In this document: piece after piece, positions 25,196-34,288 of the stretch
How positions within the stretch are numbered: position 1 is the first letter of the stretch
Layout: each line of letters begins with the position of its first letter
NCBI GenBank assembly: GCA_022844565.1
Contig: JALHLK010000040.1
Location: 1-45,327 of the forward strand
Reading direction: 5' to 3'
Source: Saprospiraceae bacterium
Lineage (GTDB): Bacteria > Bacteroidota > Bacteroidia > Chitinophagales > Saprospiraceae
DNA length: 45,327 nucleotides
Made by a program: the position numbers and the translations under genes
Notes under the pieces: model-generated
What the model saw: the letters and a program-made list of their open reading frames with translations, nothing else
Told to the model about the DNA's origin: nothing
Databases searched by the model: none

Positions 25196-26347
25196 CTATT
25201 TCCATATTAAAGATTGATCAATACTTGCAATAGTAGCTCTCCCCGTCAATGCCATTGCCATTTCAAATTCTGCTCTTAAAATTTCTAAGGTTTTGGTAAC
25301 CCCTTCTGCTCCAGCCGAAGCCAAACCAAAACAGACAGGCTTTCCAACTAACACGGCATTTGCACCCAGAGCAATCGCTTTTAAAACATCGGTGCCTCGC
25401 CTTATTCCACCATCCATTAAAATGGGTATTCTTTTATTTACGCTTTCAACTATTCGTGGTAAAGCCTCAATCGTGGCAGGAACAGTATCTAAATTTCTGC
25501 CACTATGGTTGGAAACTATAATACCTGATGCTCCAATTTTAATTGCTTTATCTGCATCATCAGGATTTAGAATCCCTTTTAGCAAAACAGGGATTTTGGC
25601 AAATGAAATTAACCATTCCATTTCTTTCCAAGTAAGGGGCATTTTCTGAGTAAATGCACCATTAGCGTAAGGGGCATTTAAACCGTCGGGCAATTTGAAT
25701 TTCACCCTTTCTTGCCTATTTCTTGCACCACTAACTGGTGTATCTACTGTAATACATAAGGCACGGAAACCTAATTCCTCGGCTTTTTGAACAATATTTT
25801 TAGTAAATTCTTTATCGTCTCTCACGTACAATTGAAACCAAAGCGATTCACTTGCTACTTTTTTTATTTCTTCCAAAGGTGTAGTGGTATATGAACTAAC
25901 CACATAGATTGCTTTTGCCTTACCAGCTCCTTTGGCGGTTGCCAATTCGCCTTCGGGGTGCATAATTTTATGAAAAGCAGTTGGTGCTATTAAAATGGGA
26001 TAAGCTAATTTCTGCCCAAAAAGTGTAATGGTTGTGTCCAATTTGCTAACGTCATTAAGAACATTTGGGTTTATTTTAAGGGCATCAAAAGCCTGCCTGT
26101 TCCAACGTACAGTAAATTCATCGGCTGCACCACTTGCGACATATTCATAAGCCATTTTTGTCATTTTCCCTTCTGCCATTTTTTCAAAATCAAACAGATT
26201 GATAATTTTAGATAAGTCAACAGGGTCGCCATTATTAATTGGTAATTTATATTGTCCAACTATTTGGCTTTGTCCACCAGTTGGAATCATTAATCCGCCT
26301 GCCAAAGCCGTGAATGTTTTTAGTAAATCTCTTCTTTTTTGCTCCAT
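25196..26347 (-). CDS. Tat-exported FMN-dependent alpha-hydroxy-acid oxidase/dehydrogenase
   Basis: A 383-aa TIM-barrel flavoprotein of the lactate/glycolate oxidase family, oxidising L-2-hydroxy acids to 2-keto acids. The active-site His and Arg are H281 and R284 in SNHSGRNLD. The FMN-phosphate region is DGGIRRGTDVLKAIALGA. The N-terminus has a twin-arginine motif (KRRDLLK) followed by a hydrophobic, Gly-rich stretch, so the folded holoenzyme is probably exported by Tat, unlike typical cytoplasmic LldD. The C-terminus lacks the usual extended tail and ends SIDQSLIWK. The DUF2306 membrane protein gene lies 44 bp upstream. Confidence 0.92.
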   Translation of the reverse strand: MEQKRRDLLKTFTALAGGLMIPTGGQSQIVGQYKLPINNGDPVDLSKIINLFDFEKMAEGKMTKMAYEYVASGAADEFTVRWNRQAFDALKINPNVLNDVSKLDTTITLFGQKLAYPILIAPTAFHKIMHPEGELATAKGAGKAKAIYVVSSYTTTPLEEIKKVASESLWFQLYVRDDKEFTKNIVQKAEELGFRALCITVDTPVSGARNRQERVKFKLPDGLNAPYANGAFTQKMPLTWKEMEWLISFAKIPVLLKGILNPDDADKAIKIGASGIIVSNHSGRNLDTVPATIEALPRIVESVNKRIPILMDGGIRRGTDVLKAIALGANAVLVGKPVCFGLASAGAEGVTKTLEILRAEFEMAMALTGRATIASIDQSLIWK

Positions 26348-26391
26348 TTTCTTAGCTTTTAAATTATGTCAGTTTTAGCTTTTTCGCTTTT

Positions 26392-27033
26392 TCATTTCCT
26401 ATCCCAACTCAAAACAATTTCAGTAATTAACAAGGGTATTGCCCAACAAAACCAAATGATAGTTACCCCTCTGTCTGTAAATTCTGGCATGATTGATTTT
26501 ACAAAGTCAGAATTATTTAATATCCGAAAAAAGAAGAAACCAAGGGTTACCACATAGCTTCTTATCATCCATTCTTTATGCTGTGTTATACGTCCTCTTC
26601 TCACTGAAAAATAAGCCATCAAAGCGGTCGAAATCCAAGCGAAAGCTAACCCTTGTAGACCGAAAGCCCACGCAAAACTTATCTTATACCCACTCGTCCA
26701 AGCTAAATTGGTTGCGGATATTGTACCGAATAAAATAGCAATAAGATAGATGCGCCCTAACATTCTATGTATTTTGATGTACTTAGCTCTAAATGTCGAC
26801 CAAAATTGAAACGGGCCAATTAGCATGGCAATAAGTCCACAGGAAACATGAAAAAACAATGGGAATTTATAATCCCAAAACCTGCCATAGCTTTCCTTGT
26901 TGAGGTAGAAGTAGGGTAAAATTTCCTTGATAGTAATAGTGCCGACATATAGAATAAGAAGAAAGACGAAGGCGGTTTTAATATATGAGCTAAGCTTGGT
27001 TTGGTTTAATAGGGGTGTTGAACTGTTTTTCAT
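26392..27033 (-). CDS. DUF2306 integral membrane protein
   Basis: A 213-aa protein with five to six hydrophobic helices. The family pattern is recognisable in FHVSCGLIAMLIGPFQFW, then RIHRMLGRIYL and WMIRSYVVTLGFFFFR. The spaced His and Arg residues resemble haem-binding or redox membrane proteins, but no function is established for the family. It is immediately upstream of the Tat-exported hydroxyacid oxidase gene, so it could be a membrane electron acceptor or partner; this is inference from context only. Confidence 0.82.
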   Translation of the reverse strand: MKNSSTPLLNQTKLSSYIKTAFVFLLILYVGTITIKEILPYFYLNKESYGRFWDYKFPLFFHVSCGLIAMLIGPFQFWSTFRAKYIKIHRMLGRIYLIAILFGTISATNLAWTSGYKISFAWAFGLQGLAFAWISTALMAYFSVRRGRITQHKEWMIRSYVVTLGFFFFRILNNSDFVKSIMPEFTDRGVTIIWFCWAIPLLITEIVLSWDRK

Positions 27034-27075
27034 TCTAATACTTGTTTTGTTAATTAAAAATAAAAAATATAGAGG
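27034..27075 (-). promoter_or_regulatory. Array leader copy before the DUF2306 gene
   Basis: A weak leader copy with the TTAATTAAC motif, TATTTTTT and a C-rich box (tagagggtt on the plus strand, about 27068-27076). Confidence 0.4.
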
Positions 27076-27084
27076 GTTATGCTT

Positions 27085-28326
27085 TTATTTTTTAGCACCT
27101 TCCAGCTCTGCCAATTTCTTCCTTGAAACTTCATTTTCTTTAATTTCTAAAGCTTTTTTTAATTGAATAATGGCATTTGCCTTATCATCGATCGCGATCA
27201 AATAATCGGCATAAGAGTCATACACATTATAATTGTCAGGATAATTGTCCACATTAAGTTTGAACAAACGCTCTGCTGATTTATACATTTTCCTTCCCAA
27301 AAAATCATACCCCATGTAATTGATTTCACCTTCATCAGGTTTGATTTGGTAACCCATTTTTTTTGATAAATAGGCATAGTGGTTAAGATACTTTTCAGCG
27401 AGGGCACCTGTAGAATCTTCGAAGTCTCTCATGGTGAGTTTTAATGCAAAACCTTCGAAGAAAAACCGCAAGGCATCATACTCCGTAATGAGGGGGGCAG
27501 AGCCATGCGTGTCATCAGGATAGTATTTCCCTTTGTACTTTAGTCCACTATTTTTGTTCTTTTCAAATGCGGCTTGTAATTTCAAAATGGATCGAATATG
27601 TTCAGTAGCTTTTGCAGTATCTTTTTGAACCGTTTTTATGTCCATTCCTTCCTCCAATGTGTTGGCAATACCTAGATACAGGGATTTTCCTTCAAATTTT
27701 CTTTCTGACAAGGCTTTTTCGGTTTGCTTAAGAAGTGTTTGTTTATCCCACCACATACTCGGGTCTATGCAAATATAGGAATTAAACAGATCTGTGTGGT
27801 GTACGAAAGTCTGCATCACCGCCAATCCGCCAAAAGAATGCCCAATAAGTATTTTATGTGCGGCTGTAGGGTAATTTGCTTCAATATGCGGCATTAATTC
27901 CTTTTCTAAAAAAGCGATAAAGTTTTCGCCCCCTCCTGATGTTTTTGAGAATGTACTATCCATGAAAGGTGGGTCGGCATCAATGTGGGTAGGGGTAAGA
28001 TCTCTTGTTCTATCCGTATTAGGAATGCCAACAACAATCATTTTTGGACACATCGTATTGCCATTGATGGTACTCAATTGCTGAATCATCCCTACTACAG
28101 ATGAAAAATGTCCATCACCATCCAATAGGTACACCACAGGAAAACGTTCTTTATTGGTGGCGGGTACATCAGGCACGTGTACCCAGATTTTTCTGTTTTC
28201 ACCTATTATTTTGGATTGAACGCTGTCAATTTTGCCTATGACAATGTTTTCTTTTTCTATTTTTCCTTGAGAGAAGGTAAGTGTTGCCAAAAGGCAAAAA
28301 GCGAGATGTAAGATTATTTTTTTCAT
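27085..28326 (-). CDS. Exported esterase (Fes/IroE-type) with C-terminal TPR segment
   Basis: A 413-aa alpha/beta hydrolase of the esterase D/enterochelin-esterase-like family. A signal peptide (MKKIILHLAFCLLATLTFSQ) is followed by the hydrolase domain with VVYLLDGDGHFSSV at about 64-77 and the nucleophile S164 in IGHSFGG. The family His is probably in DDTHGSAPL. The last about 100 residues contain a tetratricopeptide-like stretch (YNVYDSYADYLIAIDDKANA). Family members hydrolyse siderophore or other ester bonds; no iron-uptake gene is nearby, so siderophore use is not supported here. The signal-peptide DNA resembles that of the DUF3500 gene. Confidence 0.9.
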   Translation of the reverse strand: MKKIILHLAFCLLATLTFSQGKIEKENIVIGKIDSVQSKIIGENRKIWVHVPDVPATNKERFPVVYLLDGDGHFSSVVGMIQQLSTINGNTMCPKMIVVGIPNTDRTRDLTPTHIDADPPFMDSTFSKTSGGGENFIAFLEKELMPHIEANYPTAAHKILIGHSFGGLAVMQTFVHHTDLFNSYICIDPSMWWDKQTLLKQTEKALSERKFEGKSLYLGIANTLEEGMDIKTVQKDTAKATEHIRSILKLQAAFEKNKNSGLKYKGKYYPDDTHGSAPLITEYDALRFFFEGFALKLTMRDFEDSTGALAEKYLNHYAYLSKKMGYQIKPDEGEINYMGYDFLGRKMYKSAERLFKLNVDNYPDNYNVYDSYADYLIAIDDKANAIIQLKKALEIKENEVSRKKLAELEGAKK

Positions 28327-28380
28327 TTAAAAAATTGATTTTGTTGATTAAAAAAAAAGATGAAATACTGAGCGAGGCAA
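28327..28380 (-). promoter_or_regulatory. Array leader copy before the esterase gene
   Basis: The plus-strand reading catttaaaaaattgattttg followed by ttgattaaaaa is almost identical to the leader at 30988. The G-rich part is degraded (atactgagcgagg). Confidence 0.5.
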
Positions 28381-28393
28381 TCATTATGTATTA

Positions 28394-29461
28394 TCAATAT
28401 CGAGGTGTCGATTTCAAGAAATTGTCTAAGGTATCAATGGCCACTTTTGGTTGATCTAACCAAAACATGTGTCCTGCATTTGGAATCCAAACCATTTTAG
28501 AATTTTTAATATTGTAAACATACTGCATGGTGGCCTCTTTAGGAACTAAAGTTTTCTCACCCTCAATAACAATTGTTGGTACATTTATTTGTTTAAGCAT
28601 TGGACGAAAATCGTAAATTTCCCCAAAAGAACTATAACAATAAACCAGAGTACTATAAATACTTTTTAATGTTAAAGGCGAGTAAGTGTATATTGTTCCT
28701 CTTGCCCTGTCAAAATGAGAAGGGACTAAAACATATGCTGGAGCAATTAATGAATCCAAGGTTTTCCATAAACCTTGAATCTCATCATCTCTTGAAATTG
28801 TCCATAAGCTGTCAATCTTTCGTATTTTTTGATTAGTTTCTTTTCCCAAATGTGAGTTGAATGTTTCCTCACGTTGCTTTTTGTCAATACTGTTTGTCCA
28901 CATTGGGCCTAATAGAGCCATGCACTCAACATTATTTGGGAATTGGTATGCGTAAAAACTGCAGATTCCCGCACCCCATGAAACACCTGCAAGTGATAAC
29001 TTGTTTATGTTGAAGTGTTTTCGCAATGCCTCTAAATCTGCCACAAAACTACTCATTGTCAGTATTGTACTATCCATTACCAATTCTGAACGTCCACAAC
29101 CTCTTTGGTCGTAGCTTATAAAAGTGTAACCCCTTTCAGCAATTAATTCATAGTCTAATGCTGCGTCTTCAATCCCAATAGGTCCGCCATGAACAAAGAC
29201 TAAAGTGTCTTTTCCTGAACCAACTATTCTATAAAAGAGCTGTACCCCATTCTCCCCCTGAAAATATCCTTGTTTTAGTTCCTGTTTGTCGGGTGCTGGT
29301 GGTAATGGTGCTTGTTGGGGTGGCAAAGATGTAGAGAGTGATTTTGAGGGTGGTAATGGAGAAAGACTCATCTGTTTTTGATTTTTATTAGTGCAGCCAA
29401 CAAATAAGTAGAGCACGTTTACCACAAGGCAGAAAGTAAGAAATAAAATTGGATTTTTCAT
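28394..29461 (-). CDS. Alpha/beta hydrolase lipoprotein (proline iminopeptidase-like)
   Basis: A 355-aa envelope-anchored hydrolase. A lipobox FVGC gives C23 as lipidation site. A Pro/Ser-rich linker (about residues 33-58) leads to the hydrolase domain. HGGPIG at 91-96 is the oxyanion motif of the S33 family, DQRGCGRS at 119-125 is the typical S33 element, S161 (GVSWGAG) is the nucleophile, and the His lies in NAGHMFWLDQP near the end. S33 enzymes release N-terminal proline or act on related esters and amides. It is a paralogue of the hydrolase half of the fusion at 19985. Confidence 0.92.
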   Translation of the reverse strand: MKNPILFLTFCLVVNVLYLFVGCTNKNQKQMSLSPLPPSKSLSTSLPPQQAPLPPAPDKQELKQGYFQGENGVQLFYRIVGSGKDTLVFVHGGPIGIEDAALDYELIAERGYTFISYDQRGCGRSELVMDSTILTMSSFVADLEALRKHFNINKLSLAGVSWGAGICSFYAYQFPNNVECMALLGPMWTNSIDKKQREETFNSHLGKETNQKIRKIDSLWTISRDDEIQGLWKTLDSLIAPAYVLVPSHFDRARGTIYTYSPLTLKSIYSTLVYCYSSFGEIYDFRPMLKQINVPTIVIEGEKTLVPKEATMQYVYNIKNSKMVWIPNAGHMFWLDQPKVAIDTLDNFLKSTPRY

Positions 29462-29510
29462 TTATAAAATTGATTTTTTTGATTAAAAAATAGAGAAAAT
29501 ACTGGGGGTA
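29462..29510 (-). promoter_or_regulatory. Array leader copy before the alpha/beta hydrolase lipoprotein
   Basis: The plus-strand reading tagagaaaatactgggggta (29491-29510) is closely matched by the leader at 36271-36290. The ttgattaaaaaa motif and the AT run to the ATG are present. Confidence 0.6.
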
Positions 29511-29580
29511 TCAGTTTTGAATTAAGCCACACTCAAACTTCTAAATTGAACCTTTGCAAGCGGAAAATCCCAATTAGTAT

Positions 29581-30987
29581 CTATAACTTTAATATATTGA
29601 AGTCTGCATAGTCGCCTTTCCATGTTTCTTGATTTTTTATTATGGGCTGTGTGGAGTTAAGGACTCTTTTACCGTCTACATAAAAACAGTAAGTTACCGA
29701 AGTTTCACTTGTATTCATTTTTAACAACCACTCATCTGACGTTTTAGTTAGTACATGGAAGAACCCATAATCACCATTTATTTCCATTAGCACAACTTTG
29801 GCACTTTCAAAGCCTTCTAATTTAAAAATTACATTATTTTCCGTGTTATCAATACCCTGTAATTCGTTCAATAGTATATCTTTCTTTTTAGAACTACCGC
29901 TAATCTTATTTAAACATGCTATTGCATCATCAAAATTGCCAAGTGAACTAAGTGAAAGAGCATTTTGAATTTCAACTGCGACTGTATCATTTTTTTCATT
30001 TGAATAAGCATATTTACTCCAATTAGTAAATGCAATTCGTGCCTTAGCAAAATCATTTTCCAGATAAAAATAATTTATAAAATTTTGTCTTAACATTCTC
30101 TCCTTTTCAGCAGTACTGAATTTACTCCTTATAAGAAAGTCATTTACATTATCCGCATTATTTCCTTTATCGATAAATCTCATCAGTTGGAGTCCATGGT
30201 TTTTTGGGAATTTTGATGCTAATAAAATATGCTGTTCACCCCCTTTAATTAGTTTGTGAATATTGGTTTTCCATGGTTGCTCATAATCTACTGCAAAGTA
30301 TAATGTTATATCTCCGGTAGAAAGATTGTGAATATTTGTATAAAGTGTATTCGTAAAGCCATTTGGTGCTGTGGCTTTTGCAATGGTTAAAAATGTTTTG
30401 AAACTTACGCCATTATCTGCTATTTGCTTTTCTGCGATTGGATATCTATAGCATGCACTCTTCCCTTTCTCATCGCCACAAAGGTTAAAATTTGTAGATG
30501 TAAGGTGTTTGTTTGAAATAATAATGGTGTCAGGTGTTATTACAGCAAGGTTACCAAACTTATCCGCTAAATGCATTTGAGAACTTTGCATTTCTTCGTC
30601 ATAATAAGTCTCCCAAACTTTAAGAAATTCAGGGACTGACTTACAATGTTGAAGAAGATACAGTCCCATATCACCTTCAAATGGTTTTTTACCCTTCTTA
30701 AGTTTATAGTCACTAGTTTTTAATCCATTATAATCAAAAAACAACCCTGCTTCATTTGCACCTCCTTGAATGTTTCCGTTTGGAACGCCATAAGTAAATG
30801 TAATATAACCTAAGGTCGTCTTTGTAGTAGGAAAAACATTGAGATAATTCGTGTAAGTATGAGGGAAGTCCTCATTGTTCATTGCCCAAGTGTTCCCCGA
30901 TTTATCTACTCCAGAAACTATGGTACATGCATTGCTTACTAGATTAACTCCAGCAAGTAAGAGTATAAGAAATGTTATTTTTTTCAT
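29581..30987 (-). CDS. Exported C59/choloylglycine hydrolase-like Ntn-hydrolase
   Basis: A 468-aa linear-amide C-N hydrolase of the N-terminal-nucleophile superfamily. The signal peptide ends VSNA, directly followed by C21 (CTIVSG), so signal cleavage alone would expose the nucleophilic cysteine. The conserved Asn/Asp pair appears in WAMNNEDFP (residues 34-42), and GGANEAGLFFDYNGL is the family's third element. About 130 C-terminal residues form an extra region after the core. Relatives deconjugate bile salts, N-acyl amino acids or carcinine-like amides, or penicillin V. The preferred amide is unknown. It shares its leader type with the genes on both sides. Confidence 0.88.
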   Translation of the reverse strand: MKKITFLILLLAGVNLVSNACTIVSGVDKSGNTWAMNNEDFPHTYTNYLNVFPTTKTTLGYITFTYGVPNGNIQGGANEAGLFFDYNGLKTSDYKLKKGKKPFEGDMGLYLLQHCKSVPEFLKVWETYYDEEMQSSQMHLADKFGNLAVITPDTIIISNKHLTSTNFNLCGDEKGKSACYRYPIAEKQIADNGVSFKTFLTIAKATAPNGFTNTLYTNIHNLSTGDITLYFAVDYEQPWKTNIHKLIKGGEQHILLASKFPKNHGLQLMRFIDKGNNADNVNDFLIRSKFSTAEKERMLRQNFINYFYLENDFAKARIAFTNWSKYAYSNEKNDTVAVEIQNALSLSSLGNFDDAIACLNKISGSSKKKDILLNELQGIDNTENNVIFKLEGFESAKVVLMEINGDYGFFHVLTKTSDEWLLKMNTSETSVTYCFYVDGKRVLNSTQPIIKNQETWKGDYADFNILKL

Positions 30988-31060
30988 TTAAAAAATTGAT
31001 TTTGTTGATTAAAAATAGTTAAAATTTAGAGCTCAACCACATCCCGAATCCTTTCTGGAC
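30988..31060 (-). promoter_or_regulatory. Array leader copy before the C59-like gene
   Basis: The first about 33 bp next to the ATG match the leader at 28327 almost exactly. Upstream lies agctcaaccac (11 bp resembling the DUF1624 tail scar) and acatcccgaatcctttctgg (31035-31054), which resembles the string at 25134-25160. It appears to be a composite junction. Confidence 0.5.
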
Positions 31061-31075
31061 TTAGGAAGATATTTC

Positions 31076-32815
31076 TTATTTATTGATCAGCCTATACATT
31101 CCTTTATCCCCATATTGTGTCGCATCCTTTAGTTTACTTTCATATTCTTTTATCTTTTCAGCATCACCTTTTTTGGTGTAGTTTTTTAATAATTCAAAAT
31201 AAATCATAGCCGACTTTGGAAAACGTTTGAGTAATTCATGATACTTCTCAATTGATTTGTCTAATTCGCCAGCTTTTTCATGCATTTTGGCAATGCTAAA
31301 TGCCACGGGCCTTGCATAAAGAGGTGGCTCCCCATATCCCAACTCTATTTCATTTTTCTCAGCCTTGACTAACAAAATATTAGCTTGATCATAATTACCT
31401 TGATGACTGGCAATACTGCCCTGTAATTCTAAACTTGCCGTGTTTAAGGTGTTTTGATAACCCCATGAAAAACGATCGGGGCCTTGGTTTAAAGAACTAT
31501 CCTTTCCTGTTTGCTTTTCGTTTCGCCACAAGAGGGCATCTAAATTATTAGAAAATTGTATTGCCTCGTTTATTTTATTTTTTTCAAGTGCATCCATGCC
31601 TTTTACAAAAAGGGTAAGACAATTTTTAAATTCCATACTGGCAAAGCTGAATGCAGTGTCCGTATTCGTCACTTTTTCCAATTGCGCTATTGCTTTATCC
31701 CAGTTTCCAAAAGCTACTTCCATTTTGGCGGGTGCTAGTATGCCTTGGTTAAAAAATGTACCATCATAGACTTTCTTTCTTTCTTTATCCACTTTCATGT
31801 TTTTTAGTTTTTCAGCATAAAAAAGGGCAGTATTATGTCTGCCATCGTGAACACAATTATTGATTAAGTAATTGATGTTATGGATATAATTCCAATTATC
31901 TACTTCTTCTATTCCCTCTTTTTTCATGTAGACAGAATCCACTTTTACTGCAGCTACGAAGGCATCATAGGCTCGTTTGTAATCACCTACACGGTTGTAA
32001 ATATGACCAGGCATATGGACAATGTGACCCGAATTGGGAGCAAGGGCCGTCATGACATCAGCACTCGCTAAAGCCCTTTCTGGACAACAATGCTCCATGA
32101 GGTGAATCCAATAATGATGAAAAGCATGGTTATTAGGGTCCATACGTTGCACATCTTTAAGCAAAAACTCGCTGAACATTTGGCCTTCATTTGGGTTCAT
32201 CTTGGTATCAAAACCACTCATTTTACTCAAAGCTAAAAACAATTTCGCATCTATGTCTTCTGGGTATTTGTGGACAATTACCTCATACTTTTTAATCATT
32301 TCAGGATAGGCATTTTCTTTCAGCGAATCACTCAAAAGTGCCATTTCAGCATAAAGTTTTTCATGTTCGTTGGCAGTAGTTACCAATTTTTTTAATTGCG
32401 TTACGGCATTTATTTTCTGACTTGTGAGTACACTGTCTTCTTCGGGACCGGGTGTTTGGAGTAGACCCCAATAGGGCATGATTGCCGTTGAGTCGTGTTT
32501 AATGGCTTCTTTGAAAGCCCGATAGGCTTCTAAATCCCAGAAGTCGTGTAATAGATTTATCCCTTGATTGAAGTAGGCTTGCGTTTTTTCAGATTTGGTC
32601 ACAATCTTCATTTTCGATTGCCCTATACCTGTCATCAATTTGGGCGAAGGCATGTTATGAATATAAAAATTTTGAGCCCTAGATGATTGCATGTGCACAA
32701 GGTGGTTATGACCATGAGATGCTGTTGTTTTGTCATCGTTTGTATGGTGGTCATGTTGTGCGAAGACAAGATTTACCAAGAGGCTAAGGAAAAGGAATGA
32801 GATTAATTTTTTCAT
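31076..32815 (-). CDS. Exported TPR protein with a His-rich N-terminus
   Basis: A 579-aa protein. After the signal peptide (MKKLISFLFLSLLVNLVFAQ) comes a His-rich segment (HDHHTNDDKTTASHGHNHLVH), probably able to bind Zn, Cu or Ni. The rest is tetratricopeptide repeats, for example AYRAFKEAIKHDSTAIMPYW, DYKRAYDAFVAAVKVD and ELDKSIEKYHELLKRFPKS. A Cys pair (HCCPE) and many His lie in the middle repeats (HHYWIHLMEHCC). No catalytic domain is seen. It probably acts as a periplasmic scaffold; metal sensing or storage is a guess from composition. The gap to the M20 gene upstream is about 40 bp, so they are likely cotranscribed. Confidence 0.85.
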   Translation of the reverse strand: MKKLISFLFLSLLVNLVFAQHDHHTNDDKTTASHGHNHLVHMQSSRAQNFYIHNMPSPKLMTGIGQSKMKIVTKSEKTQAYFNQGINLLHDFWDLEAYRAFKEAIKHDSTAIMPYWGLLQTPGPEEDSVLTSQKINAVTQLKKLVTTANEHEKLYAEMALLSDSLKENAYPEMIKKYEVIVHKYPEDIDAKLFLALSKMSGFDTKMNPNEGQMFSEFLLKDVQRMDPNNHAFHHYWIHLMEHCCPERALASADVMTALAPNSGHIVHMPGHIYNRVGDYKRAYDAFVAAVKVDSVYMKKEGIEEVDNWNYIHNINYLINNCVHDGRHNTALFYAEKLKNMKVDKERKKVYDGTFFNQGILAPAKMEVAFGNWDKAIAQLEKVTNTDTAFSFASMEFKNCLTLFVKGMDALEKNKINEAIQFSNNLDALLWRNEKQTGKDSSLNQGPDRFSWGYQNTLNTASLELQGSIASHQGNYDQANILLVKAEKNEIELGYGEPPLYARPVAFSIAKMHEKAGELDKSIEKYHELLKRFPKSAMIYFELLKNYTKKGDAEKIKEYESKLKDATQYGDKGMYRLINK

Positions 32816-32854
32816 TTAAAAATTTGATTTGTAAAAAATAGATTGTCTTGAAGA

Positions 32855-34174
32855 TTACGGTTTGCCCATCATACCATCCAGCATTAAAACTGTATGCAGT
32901 ATTACATTAGCCCCTTTTGCCATTTGTGAAGACGATGAGTATTCTTTGGGATTGTGGCTGATACCGTCTTTGCTTGGGATAAAAAGCAGGCCGACTGGCC
33001 CTAATCTCCCCATTTCCTGTGTGTCATGGCCAGCCCCGCTTTGCATTTTGATGTAGGAAAGTCCCAAGGATTTTGCCGTCTGCATCATCTTGTCCTGAAT
33101 TTCTTGGTTGGTTATGGTCGGCATTGAGCTCCTCAGGTGTTCAAATACGATTTCTGTACGGGTTTCTTTGGCTATTTGGGTGGCACGTTTTTCAATGTCG
33201 GCAAACATTTTCATGACTTTCTCGTGAGATAAATCTCGCATTTGCAAACTCATCGTGACTTTCCCAGGAACAACATTGGGTGCCCCTGGTAGTACGGCCA
33301 TTTTACCCACACTTCCCACCTGTGCACCTTCATAACTATTAACTACTTCGTTGACTGTCAAAACCAATTTGGAAGCCGCAATGAGGGCATCTTGCCTATC
33401 GTTCATGGGCGTACTTCCTGCGTGGTTGGCCATCCCTGTGACGGTAATGTCCCAATCACTAATTCCAACTATTCCTTCTACGACCGCCACATCAATCTTA
33501 CGGGTTTCCAGCACTTTGCTTTGCTCAATGTGAATTTCCAAAAAAGCGGCCAAATCCCCCTTTTTTCTGGCAGCTGTCTCCAATTGCTCTGGATTTCCCC
33601 CGATTGCTTTGATGCCTTCTCCGAAGGTCAATCCACTGGTACTTTTTTGGGACAAAATCTCTTTGGGTAGATTGCCCGTCATGGCTCTACTGCCCACCAA
33701 ACCTCCTTCTTCATTCTGAAAAATCAGAACCTCGAGAGGGTGGTTAGTGGTCATTTTATTTTCGTTCAGGACTTCAATTACTTCGAGGGCACTTATGCTA
33801 CCCAATGGGCCGTCGTAGTTGCCTCCATCGGGTACCATGTCGATGTGGGAACCAAAAGCGATGGGTTTAAGGGATGGATTTTTTCCTTTGCGTTTGCCGA
33901 TGATGTTTCCGCCTGCATCAATACTTACATCAAGGCCTGCTTTTTTCATCACGTCCATAAACCAAGCCCGACCTTCTATGTCACCTTGGGTATAGGCCAC
34001 TCGGTAGCCACGCCCTTTTTCGTCTCGGCCAATTGTTCCCAATTCATTGATACGGCTTAAAATCCTCTGTTCGTTTACCTTTAGATTGAATGGGACAGGA
34101 GAGGTCACCTTAGATTGAGCAAATGTATAGTTGGTGATACATCCTAAAATAAGAAATAAAATTTGTTTTTTCAT
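32855..34174 (-). CDS. Exported M20 Zn-amidohydrolase (N-carbamoylase/hydantoinase type)
   Basis: A 439-aa dinuclear zinc amidohydrolase related to N-carbamoyl-L-amino-acid hydrolase and allantoate amidohydrolase. Metal ligands are visible: H110 and D112 in GSHIDMVPDGG, D121 in NYDGPLG, E155-E156 (QNEEGG), H215 in LEIHIEQ and the His in ISHNPKE. The dimer-lid His is H251 in NHAGSTPMNDRQDA. I start it at the ATG at 34174 because a signal peptide begins there (MKKQILFLILGCITNYTFAQ). An upstream TTG at 34192 would add MLQKKQ and lies inside a -7-like element. Export of this usually cytoplasmic family is unusual. Confidence 0.92.
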   Translation of the reverse strand: MKKQILFLILGCITNYTFAQSKVTSPVPFNLKVNEQRILSRINELGTIGRDEKGRGYRVAYTQGDIEGRAWFMDVMKKAGLDVSIDAGGNIIGKRKGKNPSLKPIAFGSHIDMVPDGGNYDGPLGSISALEVIEVLNENKMTTNHPLEVLIFQNEEGGLVGSRAMTGNLPKEILSQKSTSGLTFGEGIKAIGGNPEQLETAARKKGDLAAFLEIHIEQSKVLETRKIDVAVVEGIVGISDWDITVTGMANHAGSTPMNDRQDALIAASKLVLTVNEVVNSYEGAQVGSVGKMAVLPGAPNVVPGKVTMSLQMRDLSHEKVMKMFADIEKRATQIAKETRTEIVFEHLRSSMPTITNQEIQDKMMQTAKSLGLSYIKMQSGAGHDTQEMGRLGPVGLLFIPSKDGISHNPKEYSSSSQMAKGANVILHTVLMLDGMMGKP

Positions 34175-34189
34175 CTGTTTTTTTTGTAG

Positions 34190-34197
34190 CAAATATA
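34190..34197 (-). promoter_or_regulatory. Candidate -7 element before the M20 gene
   Basis: TATATTTG on the minus strand matches TAnnTTTG, 16 nt before the ATG. No TTTG lies at the usual distance upstream, and the 5' UTR would be very short. This gene lacks the array leader. Confidence 0.25.
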
Positions 34198-34232
34198 ATA
34201 GATCTTTTAACCGAGTATTTTACTTTTTAATA

Positions 34233-34288
34233 GGCCGCACCTTTCAATACGTCAAACTTCTCCATAGCCATTCGAGAGGCCCAAAATT
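34233..34288 (-). pseudogene. DUF418 C-terminal remnant
   Basis: The minus strand reads NFGPLEWLWRSLTY-stop-KV, matching the DUF418 protein at 39281, whose C-terminus is FGPLEWLWRSLTYWKVQ. About 80% of 57 bases agree with the DUF418 gene (my count by eye). A TGG has become TGA. Weak similarity may continue to about 34330. Upstream of it 34330-34449 holds nothing I can name. Confidence 0.7.

Noticed and set aside
27085-28326. Siderophore (enterochelin) esterase role
   Set aside because: The family allows it, but no TonB receptor, siderophore synthesis or iron-uptake gene is in the window.
29521-29580. Another gene-tail scar (minus-strand reading DFPLAKVQFRSLSVA-stop)
   Set aside because: The short open stretch resembles a C-terminus, but I could not match it to any gene in the window, so it may be chance.
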